Assembly (NCBI RefSeq): GCF_020447225.1
Contig: NZ_JAJAEO010000165.1
Span: forward strand, 1 to 48,607
Source: Methylophaga pinxianii
GTDB lineage: Bacteria; Pseudomonadota; Gammaproteobacteria; Nitrosococcales; Methylophagaceae
Direction: 5' to 3'
DNA: 48,607 nucleotides
The notes beneath the pieces are model-generated. The model had not been told where the DNA came from and ran no database searches. It saw only the letters and a program-made list of their open reading frames with translations. The stretch's first letter is position 1, and every line of letters starts with the position of its first letter. Positions 17,399-25,551 of the stretch are shown here, piece by piece. Made by a program: the position numbers and the translations under genes.

Positions 17399-18358
17399 AT
17401 GCGGTTTATTGACATATTTAATGGTGATGCTGATGGCATTTGTGCTTTGGTTCAACTGCGTTTGGCTGAGCCGAGGGCGTCAGAGTTAGTCACCGGTATT
17501 AAGCGAGAAATTAATTTATTAAAAAATGTACAGGCTACAGCGGGCGACAAGCTGACAGTGCTGGACATCTCAATGGAGAAAAATACCAAAGATTTACTGC
17601 GACTGCTGGATTCCGGGGCTGAAGTTTTCTATGCCGATCACCATCAACCAGGTGAAATACCCCAGCATAAAGCTTTGTCAGCACATATCGATATGGCTGC
17701 TACCACCTGCACCTCTCTCATTATTGATAAGTATCTGAAAGGGCAATTTCATCATTGGGCTATTACCGCCGCATATGGCGATAATTTAACGACTGTCGCT
17801 GATGGGCTGGCTGATAAAGCGGGTTTAAGTGCTTTGCAACGAGAAGAATTGAGTTCATTAGGTATTTATCTCAATTACAATGGTTATGGTGCAAATACCG
17901 AAGATTTGTTGTTTCATCCCGCCGAGTTATTCAAGCAATGTGTGGCTTATTCATCTCCCTTTGATTTTATTCACGAAAACCGGGCGGCTTACGAAAAACT
18001 CTCTACCGGTTACAATGAAGATATGCGTGCAGGGTTAACCATCGAGCCAAAATATCAAACTCAAAAGTTAGCTGTTATCTGTTTACCGGATGAAAAATGG
18101 GCGCGGCGGGTCAGCGGTGTTTTAGGAAATGAGTTAGCCAATCAATTTCCTGATCGTGCGCATGCAATTGTTACCGTAAAAGATGCCGAGCATTATCTGG
18201 TGAGTCTGCGAGCGCCCAATTCAAATCGAAGTGGTGCTGATAAGGTTGCTGGGCAATTTCCCACTGGTGGAGGACGCAAAGCTGCAGCAGGAATTAATTC
18301 GCTGCCTAAGTCCCAATTAGATCAATTGATCGAGGTAATGGAAAATCAATACGCTTAA
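17399..18358 (+). CDS. DHH family phosphoesterase
   Basis: This 319-residue protein of the DHH/DHHA1 superfamily includes metal-dependent exonucleases and phosphatases. The N-terminal FIDIFNGDADGICALVQLR has the first metal-binding Asp cluster, VFYADHHQPGE carries the DHH triad near residue 80, and the C-terminal GGGRKAAAGI is the DHHA1 substrate-binding motif. A longer frame reaches 17324, but ATG 17399 begins at the conserved strand and has GGCGGA just upstream, so I chose it. It follows cysC by 7 bases and is probably co-transcribed. Conversion of 3'-phosphoadenosine 5'-phosphate, the by-product of PAPS use, would fit the neighbours, because some DHH proteins (NrnA-type) do this. That is inference only. 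Confidence 0.82.
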   Translation: MRFIDIFNGDADGICALVQLRLAEPRASELVTGIKREINLLKNVQATAGDKLTVLDISMEKNTKDLLRLLDSGAEVFYADHHQPGEIPQHKALSAHIDMAATTCTSLIIDKYLKGQFHHWAITAAYGDNLTTVADGLADKAGLSALQREELSSLGIYLNYNGYGANTEDLLFHPAELFKQCVAYSSPFDFIHENRAAYEKLSTGYNEDMRAGLTIEPKYQTQKLAVICLPDEKWARRVSGVLGNELANQFPDRAHAIVTVKDAEHYLVSLRAPNSNRSGADKVAGQFPTGGGRKAAAGINSLPKSQLDQLIEVMENQYA

Positions 18359-18376
18359 CAGAGTTAAATCGGACAT

Positions 18377-18414
18377 AAAAAAGCCTTGCGACATTCAATT
18401 CGCAAGGCTTTTTT
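18377..18414. terminator. Bidirectional Rho-independent terminator
   Basis: A perfect 14-bp inverted repeat AAAAAAGCCTTGCG (18377-18390) / CGCAAGGCTTTTTT (18401-18414) encloses a 10-base loop. Both strands give a GC-rich stem followed by a T tract. It lies between the convergent DHH gene and cytochrome b561 gene and can end transcription from both. Confidence 0.93.
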
Positions 18415-18431
18415 AATAGTTGGTAGTGGGT

Positions 18432-18959
18432 TTACCCAGCCATTCTTTTTAATACATCATCTTTTCGAATAAAGTGGTGATATAAGGCACCCGCGAGATG
18501 TGCCAAGACTAAAAAGACAAGCAAGAAGGCAAAAGGCGAGTGCCATTCACCCAATGCTAGCGCCCAGGAGACTTCACCAGCAGGTTTGCCGATCAGCTCA
18601 TAACCAAATACTTTGACAGGGTAGCCTTTACCGTGAATATACAATGCGCCAAGGAAGGGCATGACGAGCATTGACAGATACATCAATCGATGGGCAATTT
18701 TGGCAAGCATTCCATCTACTCCGGGATTTACCGGGCGCTGGTCTTTTTGTTTTAAGGTCCATAATAATCTGGTCACCGCCAGGATTAAAATCAGAGCACC
18801 CATTGAAACATGCCAGGGGCCGAAGGTATCGCCTAACCAATGCTCCCCGTCGTTAATACGATCAGCAAATTTAAAAAACTGCTGTAAAACCAATACTGCG
18901 ATGATCCAATGGAATAAACGCGTGATGGTGCCATAGCGTTCTCGATTGTCATGTAACAT
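18432..18959 (-). CDS. Cytochrome b561
   Basis: This 175-residue inner-membrane diheme b-type cytochrome of the CybB family has four hydrophobic helices. Candidate heme ligands are His17 (RLFHWIIA), His50 (PWHVSMG), one His in KIAHRLMY and one in LVLAHLAGALYHH. It would move electrons between quinol and a periplasmic or membrane acceptor. AGGAGAG precedes the ATG. It is a single-gene unit facing the DHH gene, with a 122-base gap to the lysR-type gene behind it. The partner electron acceptor is unknown. Confidence 0.9.
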   Translation of the reverse strand: MLHDNRERYGTITRLFHWIIAVLVLQQFFKFADRINDGEHWLGDTFGPWHVSMGALILILAVTRLLWTLKQKDQRPVNPGVDGMLAKIAHRLMYLSMLVMPFLGALYIHGKGYPVKVFGYELIGKPAGEVSWALALGEWHSPFAFLLVFLVLAHLAGALYHHFIRKDDVLKRMAG

Positions 18960-19081
18960 TTCACTCTCCTGTGTTTGCCATTTATTTTTTATATTGACGA
19001 GAGATTATCTCGCTTGAACAGTATAAAAATGCCAACTTTAAGTGTTTATTAAGAGAATGAAATTAACGCTGACAGTCGTTG

Positions 19082-20023
19082 TTATGCGTTTTTAAAATGC
19101 GCATGAATTTGTTCGAGTCGCTCATAGACATGATCAATAAAAGCCTGCGCGACACGGGAAGGGTATTTCCCCATGGGGTGCACCAGACACCAGGAACGAC
19201 GAATCGGAAAGTCCTGTAATTCCAATGTTTTCAATATCCCGGTCTGAAGTTCTGCCATAACACTGAGCTTGGGCAAAATACCTACTCCGAGCCCTGCAAT
19301 CACCGCATGTTTAATGCTTTCATTCGAACTCATCTCCATAATTGGCTTTAGCTGCAAGCGATGCTGCTGACAATGATGTTCTACTGCATACCGGGTACCT
19401 GAGCCATTTTCCCGGATGAGCATGGGTTCGGCAAAAAACTGTTTTGCCGAGATAACAGGCTGAGCATTCAATGGATGTTGTGCCGGCAAAACGGGAATAA
19501 GCTGGTTATCCAGAAAGGGCAGAGTAGACAGCGAGCGACCTTCAGGGACCATGGCCATAATCACCAGATCATCAATGTTTAATTTCAATCTTTCCAACGC
19601 CTGTGCCCGGTTCACCACATCAATATGCACATTCACAGCTGGAAACTCGTCCAGAAAACTACTGAGTAAATAGGGCACAACGGATTGGGCTGAACTCACC
19701 ACACTGAGCTGCAGATCACCGGATAGCTCTTCTTTTAATAAGTTTAATTCGGTCTGCAATTCACTCATTTGTTCAAACATGGCTTCAATAAAGCTGGCGA
19801 CACGTTCACCCGCCTGTGTGCAATAAAGTTGGCGACCGATATATTCAAATAATGGTTGTTCAAGCGCGTTTTCCAAATGACGCATTTGTGAGCTGACAGC
19901 AGGTTGTGTCAGGCCAAGATATTCCGCAGCTTTGCGGTAACCTTTATGTTGATAAACCGCCTGAAATACCTGCATCTGCCGGAATGATAAACGGGTTAGT
20001 AATTGTTGTAGGCTGAGTGCCAT
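19082..20023 (-). CDS. LysR-family transcriptional regulator, probably of pycAB
   Basis: This 313-residue protein has an N-terminal winged helix (residues about 10-70; FRQMQVFQAVYQHKGYRKAA then LGLTQPAVSSQMRHLE) and a LysR substrate-binding domain (residues about 95-305; SSNESIKHAVIAGLGVGILP). The CbbR/CysB-like arrangement is divergent from pycA across 119 bases containing dyad sequences, the classic layout for a LysR protein controlling its neighbour. The inducer cannot be told from the sequence. Confidence 0.9.
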   Translation of the reverse strand: MALSLQQLLTRLSFRQMQVFQAVYQHKGYRKAAEYLGLTQPAVSSQMRHLENALEQPLFEYIGRQLYCTQAGERVASFIEAMFEQMSELQTELNLLKEELSGDLQLSVVSSAQSVVPYLLSSFLDEFPAVNVHIDVVNRAQALERLKLNIDDLVIMAMVPEGRSLSTLPFLDNQLIPVLPAQHPLNAQPVISAKQFFAEPMLIRENGSGTRYAVEHHCQQHRLQLKPIMEMSSNESIKHAVIAGLGVGILPKLSVMAELQTGILKTLELQDFPIRRSWCLVHPMGKYPSRVAQAFIDHVYERLEQIHAHFKNA

Positions 20024-20043
20024 GATTCTGCACCTATTTAGGG

Positions 20044-20096
20044 TTGATAAGTTTTTACTTATCGGTGAATTATATTTTATTGATTTTTATTTATCA
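20044..20096. promoter_or_regulatory. Candidate LysR-type binding dyads between the regulator gene and pycA
   Basis: GATAAG-N6-CTTATC (20046-20063) is a perfect 6-bp dyad, and TGAT-N8-ATCA (20081-20096) is a second, weaker one. They share TTATC half-site sequence and lie about 34 bases apart, between the divergent starts. LysR proteins typically bind one strong recall site and one activation site in this arrangement. A possible -35-like TTGATA (20044-20049) overlaps the first dyad, and TATATT lies at 20071, but the spacing is poor. Confidence 0.5.
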
Positions 20097-20142
20097 GTAA
20101 TTTGCTCTACGCTTAGCAAACAAATTTGGCCGAGGCTGAGCT

Positions 20143-21558
20143 ATGTTAAAAAAAATCTTGATCGCCAATCGTGGTGAAATTGCTGTTCGTATTGTCCGGG
20201 CCTGTTCAGAAATGGGCATTCGTTCAGTGGCTATTTATACTGAACCCGATCGTTATGCTTTACATGTTAAACGTGCAGATGAATCATATTCGTTAGGTGA
20301 AAGTCCTTTGGAAGGCTATCTTGATCCGGTCCGTCTGGTCAATCTGGCGGTCGAAACAGGCTGTGATGCGATTCATCCAGGTTATGGTTTTCTCTCTGAA
20401 AATGCCAGGTTCGCCCGTCTATGCGAACAAAACGGCATCATTTTTATCGGTCCCAAGGCATCGGTAATTGAAAAAATGGGTGATAAAACCGCTGCTCGCG
20501 ACAGTATGCGTGAAGCCGGTGTACCGATTACTCCTGGTTCTGATGGCAACCTCGAAAATGTAGAAGAAGCCTTAGCGGTGGCCGAAGAAATTGGTTATCC
20601 GATTATGATCAAGGCCACGTCTGGTGGTGGCGGTCGAGGCATTCGCCGTTGCGATACACCTGCTGAATTGAAACAACAATTTCCCCGTGTCATTTCTGAA
20701 GCGACCAAAGCGTTTGGTTCAGCCGAAGTGTTCATGGAGAAGTGTATTGTTAACCCACGGCATATCGAAGTTCAGGTGCTGGCTGACAGTCATGGCAATG
20801 TGGTGCATTTGTATGAACGGGATTGTTCTATTCAGCGTCGTAATCAGAAGTTGATTGAAATCGCTCCCAGCCCCCAATTGACCCCTGAACAACGTAACTA
20901 TATCGGTGGACTCGCCGTAAAAGCCACCGAAGCCGTAGGCTATGAAAATGCCGGCACCGTTGAGTTTCTATTAACCGGTAATCAGGTGTATTTCATGGAA
21001 ATGAATACACGGATTCAGGTCGAACATACCATCACCGAACAAATTACCGGTATTGATATTGTGCGTGAACAGCTACGCATCGCAGCCGGTGAAACGCTAC
21101 GTTATCGTCAGGAAGATATTCATTACCGCGGTTTTGCTTTGCAATTCCGGATTAATGCTGAAGATCCCAAGAATGATTTCCTGCCGAGCTTTGGTCGTAT
21201 TACCCATTATTATGCCCCGGGCGGACCGGGTGTTCGTGTGGATACCGCCATTTATACCGGTTATGAAATTCCCCCTTATTTTGACTCAATGTGTTTAAAG
21301 CTGGTGGTCTGGGCATTGGATTGGGAGGATGCGGTAGATCGTGGCCGACGTGCATTGGATGATATGCGTTTGCATGGTATCAAAACCACGGCCAGTTATT
21401 ATCAGCAGATCCTTAAACATCCTGATTTCAGAGCTGGAAAATTCGACACCAGTTTTGTCGCTGCCCATCCCGAATTATTGACCTATTCAGATAAACGTCA
21501 TCCTACCGCATTGGCATTGGTGCTCGCGACCGCCATCGCCGCGCATGCAGGCTGGTAA
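20143..21558 (+). CDS. pycA: Pyruvate carboxylase subunit A (biotin carboxylase)
   Basis: This 471-residue ATP-grasp biotin carboxylase carboxylates the biotin of the partner subunit with bicarbonate and ATP. Visible blocks are KKILIANRGEIAVRIVRACS, DAIHPGYGFLSENARFA, the ATP loop KATSGGGGRGIRR, VQVLADSHGNVVHLYERDCS, EIAPSPQL and MEMNTRIQVEHTITE. It is slightly longer than AccC (about 450). The next gene is a carboxyltransferase with a biotinyl domain, so the pair forms a two-subunit pyruvate carboxylase rather than acetyl-CoA carboxylase. Making oxaloacetate would refill the TCA cycle in a C1-grown cell. A LysR gene is divergent upstream. Confidence 0.9.
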   Translation: MLKKILIANRGEIAVRIVRACSEMGIRSVAIYTEPDRYALHVKRADESYSLGESPLEGYLDPVRLVNLAVETGCDAIHPGYGFLSENARFARLCEQNGIIFIGPKASVIEKMGDKTAARDSMREAGVPITPGSDGNLENVEEALAVAEEIGYPIMIKATSGGGGRGIRRCDTPAELKQQFPRVISEATKAFGSAEVFMEKCIVNPRHIEVQVLADSHGNVVHLYERDCSIQRRNQKLIEIAPSPQLTPEQRNYIGGLAVKATEAVGYENAGTVEFLLTGNQVYFMEMNTRIQVEHTITEQITGIDIVREQLRIAAGETLRYRQEDIHYRGFALQFRINAEDPKNDFLPSFGRITHYYAPGGPGVRVDTAIYTGYEIPPYFDSMCLKLVVWALDWEDAVDRGRRALDDMRLHGIKTTASYYQQILKHPDFRAGKFDTSFVAAHPELLTYSDKRHPTALALVLATAIAAHAGW

Positions 21559-21581
21559 AACAAGTTAGCCGGAGAATTGTA

Positions 21582-23372
21582 ATGAAACAAATTCAAGTTA
21601 CCGATGTGACGCTACGTGACGCACACCAATCATTAATAGCTACGCGGATGCGTACTGATGATATGTTGCCGATCTGCGAAAAACTGGACCGAGTGGGATA
21701 TTGGTCATTGGAAGTATGGGGCGGGGCGACATTTGATGCCTGCGTGCGCTATCTGAAAGAAGATCCCTGGCAGCGCTTACGTTTATTAAAAGGAGTGTTA
21801 CCTAATACCCGTCTGCAAATGCTGTTACGTGGTCAAAACCTGCTGGGTTACCGGCACTATGCTGATGATGTGGTGCAGGCTTTTGTCGCCAAAGCTGCCG
21901 AAAACGGCATTGATGTGTTCCGGGTATTTGATGCACTGAACGATTTGCGGAATCTGGAAACCGCATTAAAAGCGGTTAAAGATGCGGGAAAACATGCTCA
22001 GGGCACTATTGCCTACACTACCAGTCCGGTGCATACCCCTGAGTTATTTGTCCAGCAAGCCAAAACTTTGCGCGATATGGGCGCGGATTCCATCGCTATC
22101 AAAGATATGGCCGGATTGCTGGCACCTTATCCGACTTATGAATTGGTAAAAGCGATTAAATCTGCGGTCGATCTGCCATTGGTGATTCACAGTCATTCCA
22201 CTTCTGGTTTGGCACCACTCTGTCAGTTAAAAGCCATTGAAGCCGGTGTTGATCGAATTGATACCGCCATTTCCTCCTTTGCTGGTGGAACCAGTCATCC
22301 TGCTACTGAAAGTCAGGTGGCCGCCTTAAAGGGCACCGAATGGGATACTGGACTGGATTTGAATTTACTGGGAGAAATTGCTGATTATTTCCGCGACGTT
22401 CGAAAAAAATATCATCAGTTTGAAAGTGAGTTCACTCGTGAAGACGTGTCGGTACAAATCAACCAGGTTCCTGGCGGTATGATGTCCAATCTGGCCAATC
22501 AGCTGAAAGAGCAAAATGCTCTAGATCGTATTCGTGAGGTGTTTGCTGAAATCCCACGGGTTCGTGAAGATTTGGGCTTTCCGCCATTGGTGACACCGAC
22601 TTCACAAATTGTTGGTACTCAAGCGGTATATAACGTATTAAGCGGTGAGCGTTATAAAACAATTACCAACGAAGTGAAACGTTATTTATTGGGCGGCTAT
22701 GGTCAACCACCTGCGCCAATTAATGCCGAACTGCAACGTAAGGCGATTGGCAATGAAACCGTTATGGAATCGCGTCCAGCGGATTCGATTGCACCTGAAA
22801 TGGATAAACTTCGTGCCAAAGTGGGTGATTTGGCTACCTGTGAAGAAGATGTATTGACCTTTGCCATGTTCCCCGACATTGGTCGTGAATTTCTTCAACA
22901 ACGTCTGGATGGCACATTGCAACCCGAGCCGTTGATTCCTGAAAGTAAAGGCAAGGCCCCAGGCACTGTTTCAACTGAGTTTAAAGTCGATGTGCATGGT
23001 GAAAGTTATGATGTAGCAATCACCGGTGTCGGTGATGTCGGTGGTGGCAAACGCAAAATGTATGTGTCTATCGATGGCATGCCGGAAGAAGTTGTCTTTG
23101 AAACAATTAGTGAATTTGTTTCAGGAGGCGCGCAGCAAGGACGTAAGAAAGCCAGCGATCCAGGTCATGTCACTACGCCATTACCGGGTAATGTGGTAGA
23201 GGTGCTGGTCAACGTCGGCGATAAAGTAAACTCCGGCCAATCGACGATGATCATTGAAGCGATGAAAATGGAATCGGAACTGCTGGCCAATATCGACGGT
23301 GAAGTCAAAGCGATCCATGTCAGTAAAGGGGATCGAGTGACTCCGGGTGAAGTATTAATTGAAATTGGTTAA
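21582..23372 (+). CDS. pycB: Pyruvate carboxylase subunit B (carboxyltransferase plus biotinyl domain)
   Basis: This 596-residue protein is homologous to OadA. Residues 1 to about 300 form the HMGL-like carboxyltransferase barrel (VTDVTLRDAHQSLIATRMRT, EVWGGATFDACVRYL, HSHSTSGLAP, FAGGTSHPATES). The PYC-type conserved domain follows, and residues about 525-596 are a biotinyl domain with the EAMKME motif (biotinylated Lys562). It carboxylates pyruvate to oxaloacetate using carboxybiotin formed by PycA, 23 bases upstream. No OadB/OadG sodium-pump genes are nearby, which favours carboxylase over oxaloacetate decarboxylase function. Confidence 0.9.
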   Translation: MKQIQVTDVTLRDAHQSLIATRMRTDDMLPICEKLDRVGYWSLEVWGGATFDACVRYLKEDPWQRLRLLKGVLPNTRLQMLLRGQNLLGYRHYADDVVQAFVAKAAENGIDVFRVFDALNDLRNLETALKAVKDAGKHAQGTIAYTTSPVHTPELFVQQAKTLRDMGADSIAIKDMAGLLAPYPTYELVKAIKSAVDLPLVIHSHSTSGLAPLCQLKAIEAGVDRIDTAISSFAGGTSHPATESQVAALKGTEWDTGLDLNLLGEIADYFRDVRKKYHQFESEFTREDVSVQINQVPGGMMSNLANQLKEQNALDRIREVFAEIPRVREDLGFPPLVTPTSQIVGTQAVYNVLSGERYKTITNEVKRYLLGGYGQPPAPINAELQRKAIGNETVMESRPADSIAPEMDKLRAKVGDLATCEEDVLTFAMFPDIGREFLQQRLDGTLQPEPLIPESKGKAPGTVSTEFKVDVHGESYDVAITGVGDVGGGKRKMYVSIDGMPEEVVFETISEFVSGGAQQGRKKASDPGHVTTPLPGNVVEVLVNVGDKVNSGQSTMIIEAMKMESELLANIDGEVKAIHVSKGDRVTPGEVLIEIG

Positions 23373-23390
23373 ACGTTAAGTCTACAAAAT

Positions 23391-23426
23391 AAAAACCGGG
23401 ACACTTTTAAGTGCCCCGGTTTTTTT
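23391..23426. terminator. Bidirectional Rho-independent terminator after pycB
   Basis: AAAAACCGGG-A-CAC (23391-23404), a TTTTAA loop and GTG-C-CCCGGTTTTTT (23411-23426) form a stem with one mismatch and a T tract on each strand. It separates pycB from the convergent XRE-cupin gene, whose stop codon lies just inside its right edge. Confidence 0.88.
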
Positions 23427-24060
23427 ATAACTCAATATCCGTCGTACTATCCAGGCTGTCGTAATAAATAATGGCCAGGTAACGAATCGGCATTTGCAGA
23501 ATATTTTCTGGTCGATGTGGTTGCTCAGCATTAAAGGTGAGTGAGTCACCAGGTTCAAGCACATACAACTCATCGCCTACAGTGTATTCCAGCCGGCCTT
23601 CCAACATATAAATGAATTCAGTCCCAGGATGTTCAAAGGGGGCGAAGATTTCTCCTTGCTCTTCCAATGTGATCAAAAAGGGTTCAAACAGCTTCTTCGG
23701 ACCCTGATCATAAGCCAGCAGGTGATAGGTGTGTCCACATTTGGTACCACGCCTGACTACTTCCATGCCTTCGCCATTTTTGACGTATTGCGCGCCGCCT
23801 TTTGGTGTGTCGTAGTCATGAAACAGCTTCGACAATGTGACTCCCAAAGCATTGGCCAGATGTTCCAGCTTTTCCAGGCTGGGCGAGGTCAAGCCATTTT
23901 CGATTTTACTGAGCATGCCGCGGCTCAGTGCAGCTCGTTCGGCGACTTCGGCAATGGTGAGTCCATTCTCCAGACGTAAATGTCGCAGTGTGTTGCCAAG
24001 ATGCTTATCCAGCAGTTTTGGCGCGGACTCCATTCCTGTTAATTCATTTTTCTCGTTCAC
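23425..24060 (-). CDS. XRE-family regulator with cupin domain, candidate control of the methylamine operon
   Basis: This protein of about 211 residues has an HTH_3 DNA-binding domain near its N-terminus (LGNTLRHLRLENGLTIAEVA then ALSRGMLSKIENGLTSPSLE) and a C-terminal cupin barrel (EHPGTEFIYMLEGRLEYTVG, LEPGDSLTFNAEQPHRPEN). XRE-cupin proteins such as PuuR often sense small amines or amino acids and repress catabolic operons. GTG 24060 has AAGGAA 6 bases upstream, so I chose it; GTG 24081 and ATG 24033 are alternatives. It is divergent from mgdA, with matching dyads in the shared intergenic region, so control of mgd-gmaS-mgs is likely but unproven. Confidence 0.88.
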   Translation of the reverse strand: MNEKNELTGMESAPKLLDKHLGNTLRHLRLENGLTIAEVAERAALSRGMLSKIENGLTSPSLEKLEHLANALGVTLSKLFHDYDTPKGGAQYVKNGEGMEVVRRGTKCGHTYHLLAYDQGPKKLFEPFLITLEEQGEIFAPFEHPGTEFIYMLEGRLEYTVGDELYVLEPGDSLTFNAEQPHRPENILQMPIRYLAIIYYDSLDSTTDIEL

Positions 24061-24129
24061 ATAGATTTCCTTGTTCGCCACACAGTGCGTTGATCATACA
24101 CGAAATTTTGTTTTTATCCGCGCTATTTG

Positions 24130-24144
24130 ATTCATATGATGAAA
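24130..24144. promoter_or_regulatory. Candidate operator 1 (dyad) near the XRE-cupin gene
   Basis: ATTCATATGATGAAA contains the perfect dyad TTCAT-ATG-ATGAA. It lies about 70 bases in front of the XRE-cupin gene, where its promoter is expected. It matches the second dyad at 24202 with the shared pattern (A/T)TTCA-N3-(T/G)-(A/G)-TGAAA, as expected for two sites of one regulator. Confidence 0.4.
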
Positions 24145-24162
24145 CAAAGTTTAACAAATCTA

Positions 24163-24192
24163 TTGACAGCCAAAAACACAAATGCGTAAATA
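24163..24192 (+). promoter_or_regulatory. Possible sigma-70 promoter of mgdABCD-gmaS-mgsABC
   Basis: A perfect -35 hexamer TTGACA (24163-24168) is followed after 18 bases by TAAATA (24187-24192), a weak -10. Transcription would begin near 24199, inside or beside the 24202 dyad, leaving a leader of about 97 bases before mgdA. Confidence 0.45.
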
Positions 24193-24201
24193 GAGCTAAA
24201 G

Positions 24202-24216
24202 TTTCACTGTGTGAAA
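24202..24216. promoter_or_regulatory. Candidate operator 2 (dyad) at the mgd promoter
   Basis: TTTCAC-TGT-GTGAAA is a perfect 6-bp dyad with a 3-base centre. It sits at the predicted transcription start of the mgd operon, the position from which a repressor would block initiation. It resembles the 24130 dyad. Short direct repeats AAAGTTTAAC (24146), AAAGTTTCAC (24198) and AAAGTTTACT (24218) surround it; the last two are 20 bases apart, about two helix turns. Confidence 0.45.
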
Positions 24217-24245
24217 TAAAGTTTACTTAAAAGGTGTTAGGCGAC

Positions 24246-24265
24246 TCTACTCCCTTGGTAGTAGA
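24246..24265 (+). promoter_or_regulatory. Leader hairpin motif, copy 1 (before mgdA)
   Basis: TCTACT (24246-24251) and AGTAGA (24260-24265) flank the loop CCCTTGGT. The core CTACTCCCTTGGTAGTA matches 15 of 17 positions with CTACCTCCTTGGTAGTA at 33988, ahead of the dmm operon. It lies in the untranslated leader about 30 bases before mgdA. It could be an RNA hairpin or a DNA operator. Confidence 0.45.
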
Positions 24266-24295
24266 TGGAATGGCAAAACAGCAAGAGGATTATTC

Positions 24296-25537
24296 ATGCC
24301 GTTACGTTTGTTGAAATACGCAATCAGCCGGGAACACCCGGCACCACGCTTTTTCCGTGACTGCGTAGAGCCAAAGAAAACCTATGATGTGGTGATTATC
24401 GGCGGTGGTGGACATGGCCTGGCTGCTGCGTATTACCTGGCTAAAGATTACGGCATCACCAATGTAGCGGTATTAGAAAAAGGCTACATCGGCGGCGGTA
24501 ATACCGGCCGTAATACCACAATTATTCGTTCCAACTATCTGACCCCTGAAGGCGTTAAGTTCTACGATGCCAGCGTCAAGATATATGAAGGTCTGTCGGA
24601 AGAGCTGGATCTGAACCTGTTTTATTCCAACCGAGGGCATTTCACCTTAGCCCATACCGAATCTGCGATGCGCACTATGCGCTGGCGGGCGGAAGTCAAC
24701 AAACATGTTGGCGTGGAAAGTTATGTGGTTGGACCGGATGAGATTTCTAAAGCCTGCCCGCAATTAGATATTTCCTGCAGTGGCCAGGCACCTATCATAG
24801 GTGCGCTTTATCATGCACCGGGCTCTGTTGCCAGACATGATGGTGTGGCCTGGGGCTATGCACGTGGAGCCGATCAGTTTGGTGTGGAAATCTTCCAGAA
24901 TACCGAAGTCACTCGCATTGACGTCAAAGGCGGCAAAGTGTGCGGTGTGCAAACCAATAATGGCTATATCAGTACCAATAAGGTGTTGTCGGCGGTTGCC
25001 GGATTTACCCCGCGTATTACGCAGATGGTGGATTTGCAAACGCCTATCGTGATTCATCCATTACAAGCATGTGTCACTGAGCCAATGAAACCCTGGCTCG
25101 ATACCATTCTGGTCTCTGGCAGCTTGCATGTGTATGTCAGTCAGTCTTCCCGTGGCGAGCTGGTGATGGGGTCTTCGCTGGATCCCTATGAAATGCATTC
25201 CACCCGTTCATCACTGGATTTTGTTGAAGGGCTGACCTCACATATCACCGATATGTTTCCGTTTCTCTCCAACGTCAAAGTGGTACGCCAATGGGCCGGT
25301 ATGGCTGACTTAACGCCGGACTTTGCCCCGATTATGGGTAAAACGCCAATAGAAGGTTTCTATCTGGATGCCGGTTGGGGAACCTGGGGATTCAAAGCCA
25401 CGCCCATCAGCGGCAAAACCATGGCAGAGACCATCGCCAGGGATATGGCGCCAGATTTAATCAAGTCATTTCGTTTGTCGCGCTTTGAAGACTATGAATT
25501 GACCGGTGAAAAAGGTGCCGCTTCCGTCGGCCATTAA
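24296..25537 (+). CDS. mgdA: N-methylglutamate dehydrogenase subunit A (sarcosine oxidase beta-like)
   Basis: This 413-residue FAD-dependent amine oxidase is homologous to SoxB of heterotetrameric sarcosine oxidase. It has the dinucleotide-binding strand YDVVIIGGGGHGLAAAYYLA, the GGGNTGRNTTIIRSNYL segment, and His181 in SVARHDGVAWG, the position that carries covalent FMN in SoxB. DAGWGTWGFKATPISGK closes the FAD domain. With MgdBCD it oxidises N-methylglutamate to glutamate and a one-carbon unit. The gene order mgdA-B-C-D followed by gmaS and mgsABC distinguishes it from glycine-betaine sarcosine oxidase. AGAGG lies 7 bases before the ATG. Confidence 0.93.
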   Translation: MPLRLLKYAISREHPAPRFFRDCVEPKKTYDVVIIGGGGHGLAAAYYLAKDYGITNVAVLEKGYIGGGNTGRNTTIIRSNYLTPEGVKFYDASVKIYEGLSEELDLNLFYSNRGHFTLAHTESAMRTMRWRAEVNKHVGVESYVVGPDEISKACPQLDISCSGQAPIIGALYHAPGSVARHDGVAWGYARGADQFGVEIFQNTEVTRIDVKGGKVCGVQTNNGYISTNKVLSAVAGFTPRITQMVDLQTPIVIHPLQACVTEPMKPWLDTILVSGSLHVYVSQSSRGELVMGSSLDPYEMHSTRSSLDFVEGLTSHITDMFPFLSNVKVVRQWAGMADLTPDFAPIMGKTPIEGFYLDAGWGTWGFKATPISGKTMAETIARDMAPDLIKSFRLSRFEDYELTGEKGAASVGH

Positions 25538-25551
25538 ACGAGAGTATCGCA

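Noticed and set aside
20143-23372. Oxaloacetate decarboxylase sodium pump or acetyl-CoA carboxylase
   Set aside because: No OadB/OadG genes are present, and the carboxyltransferase is the pyruvate type with a C-terminal biotinyl domain; two-subunit pyruvate carboxylase fits best.
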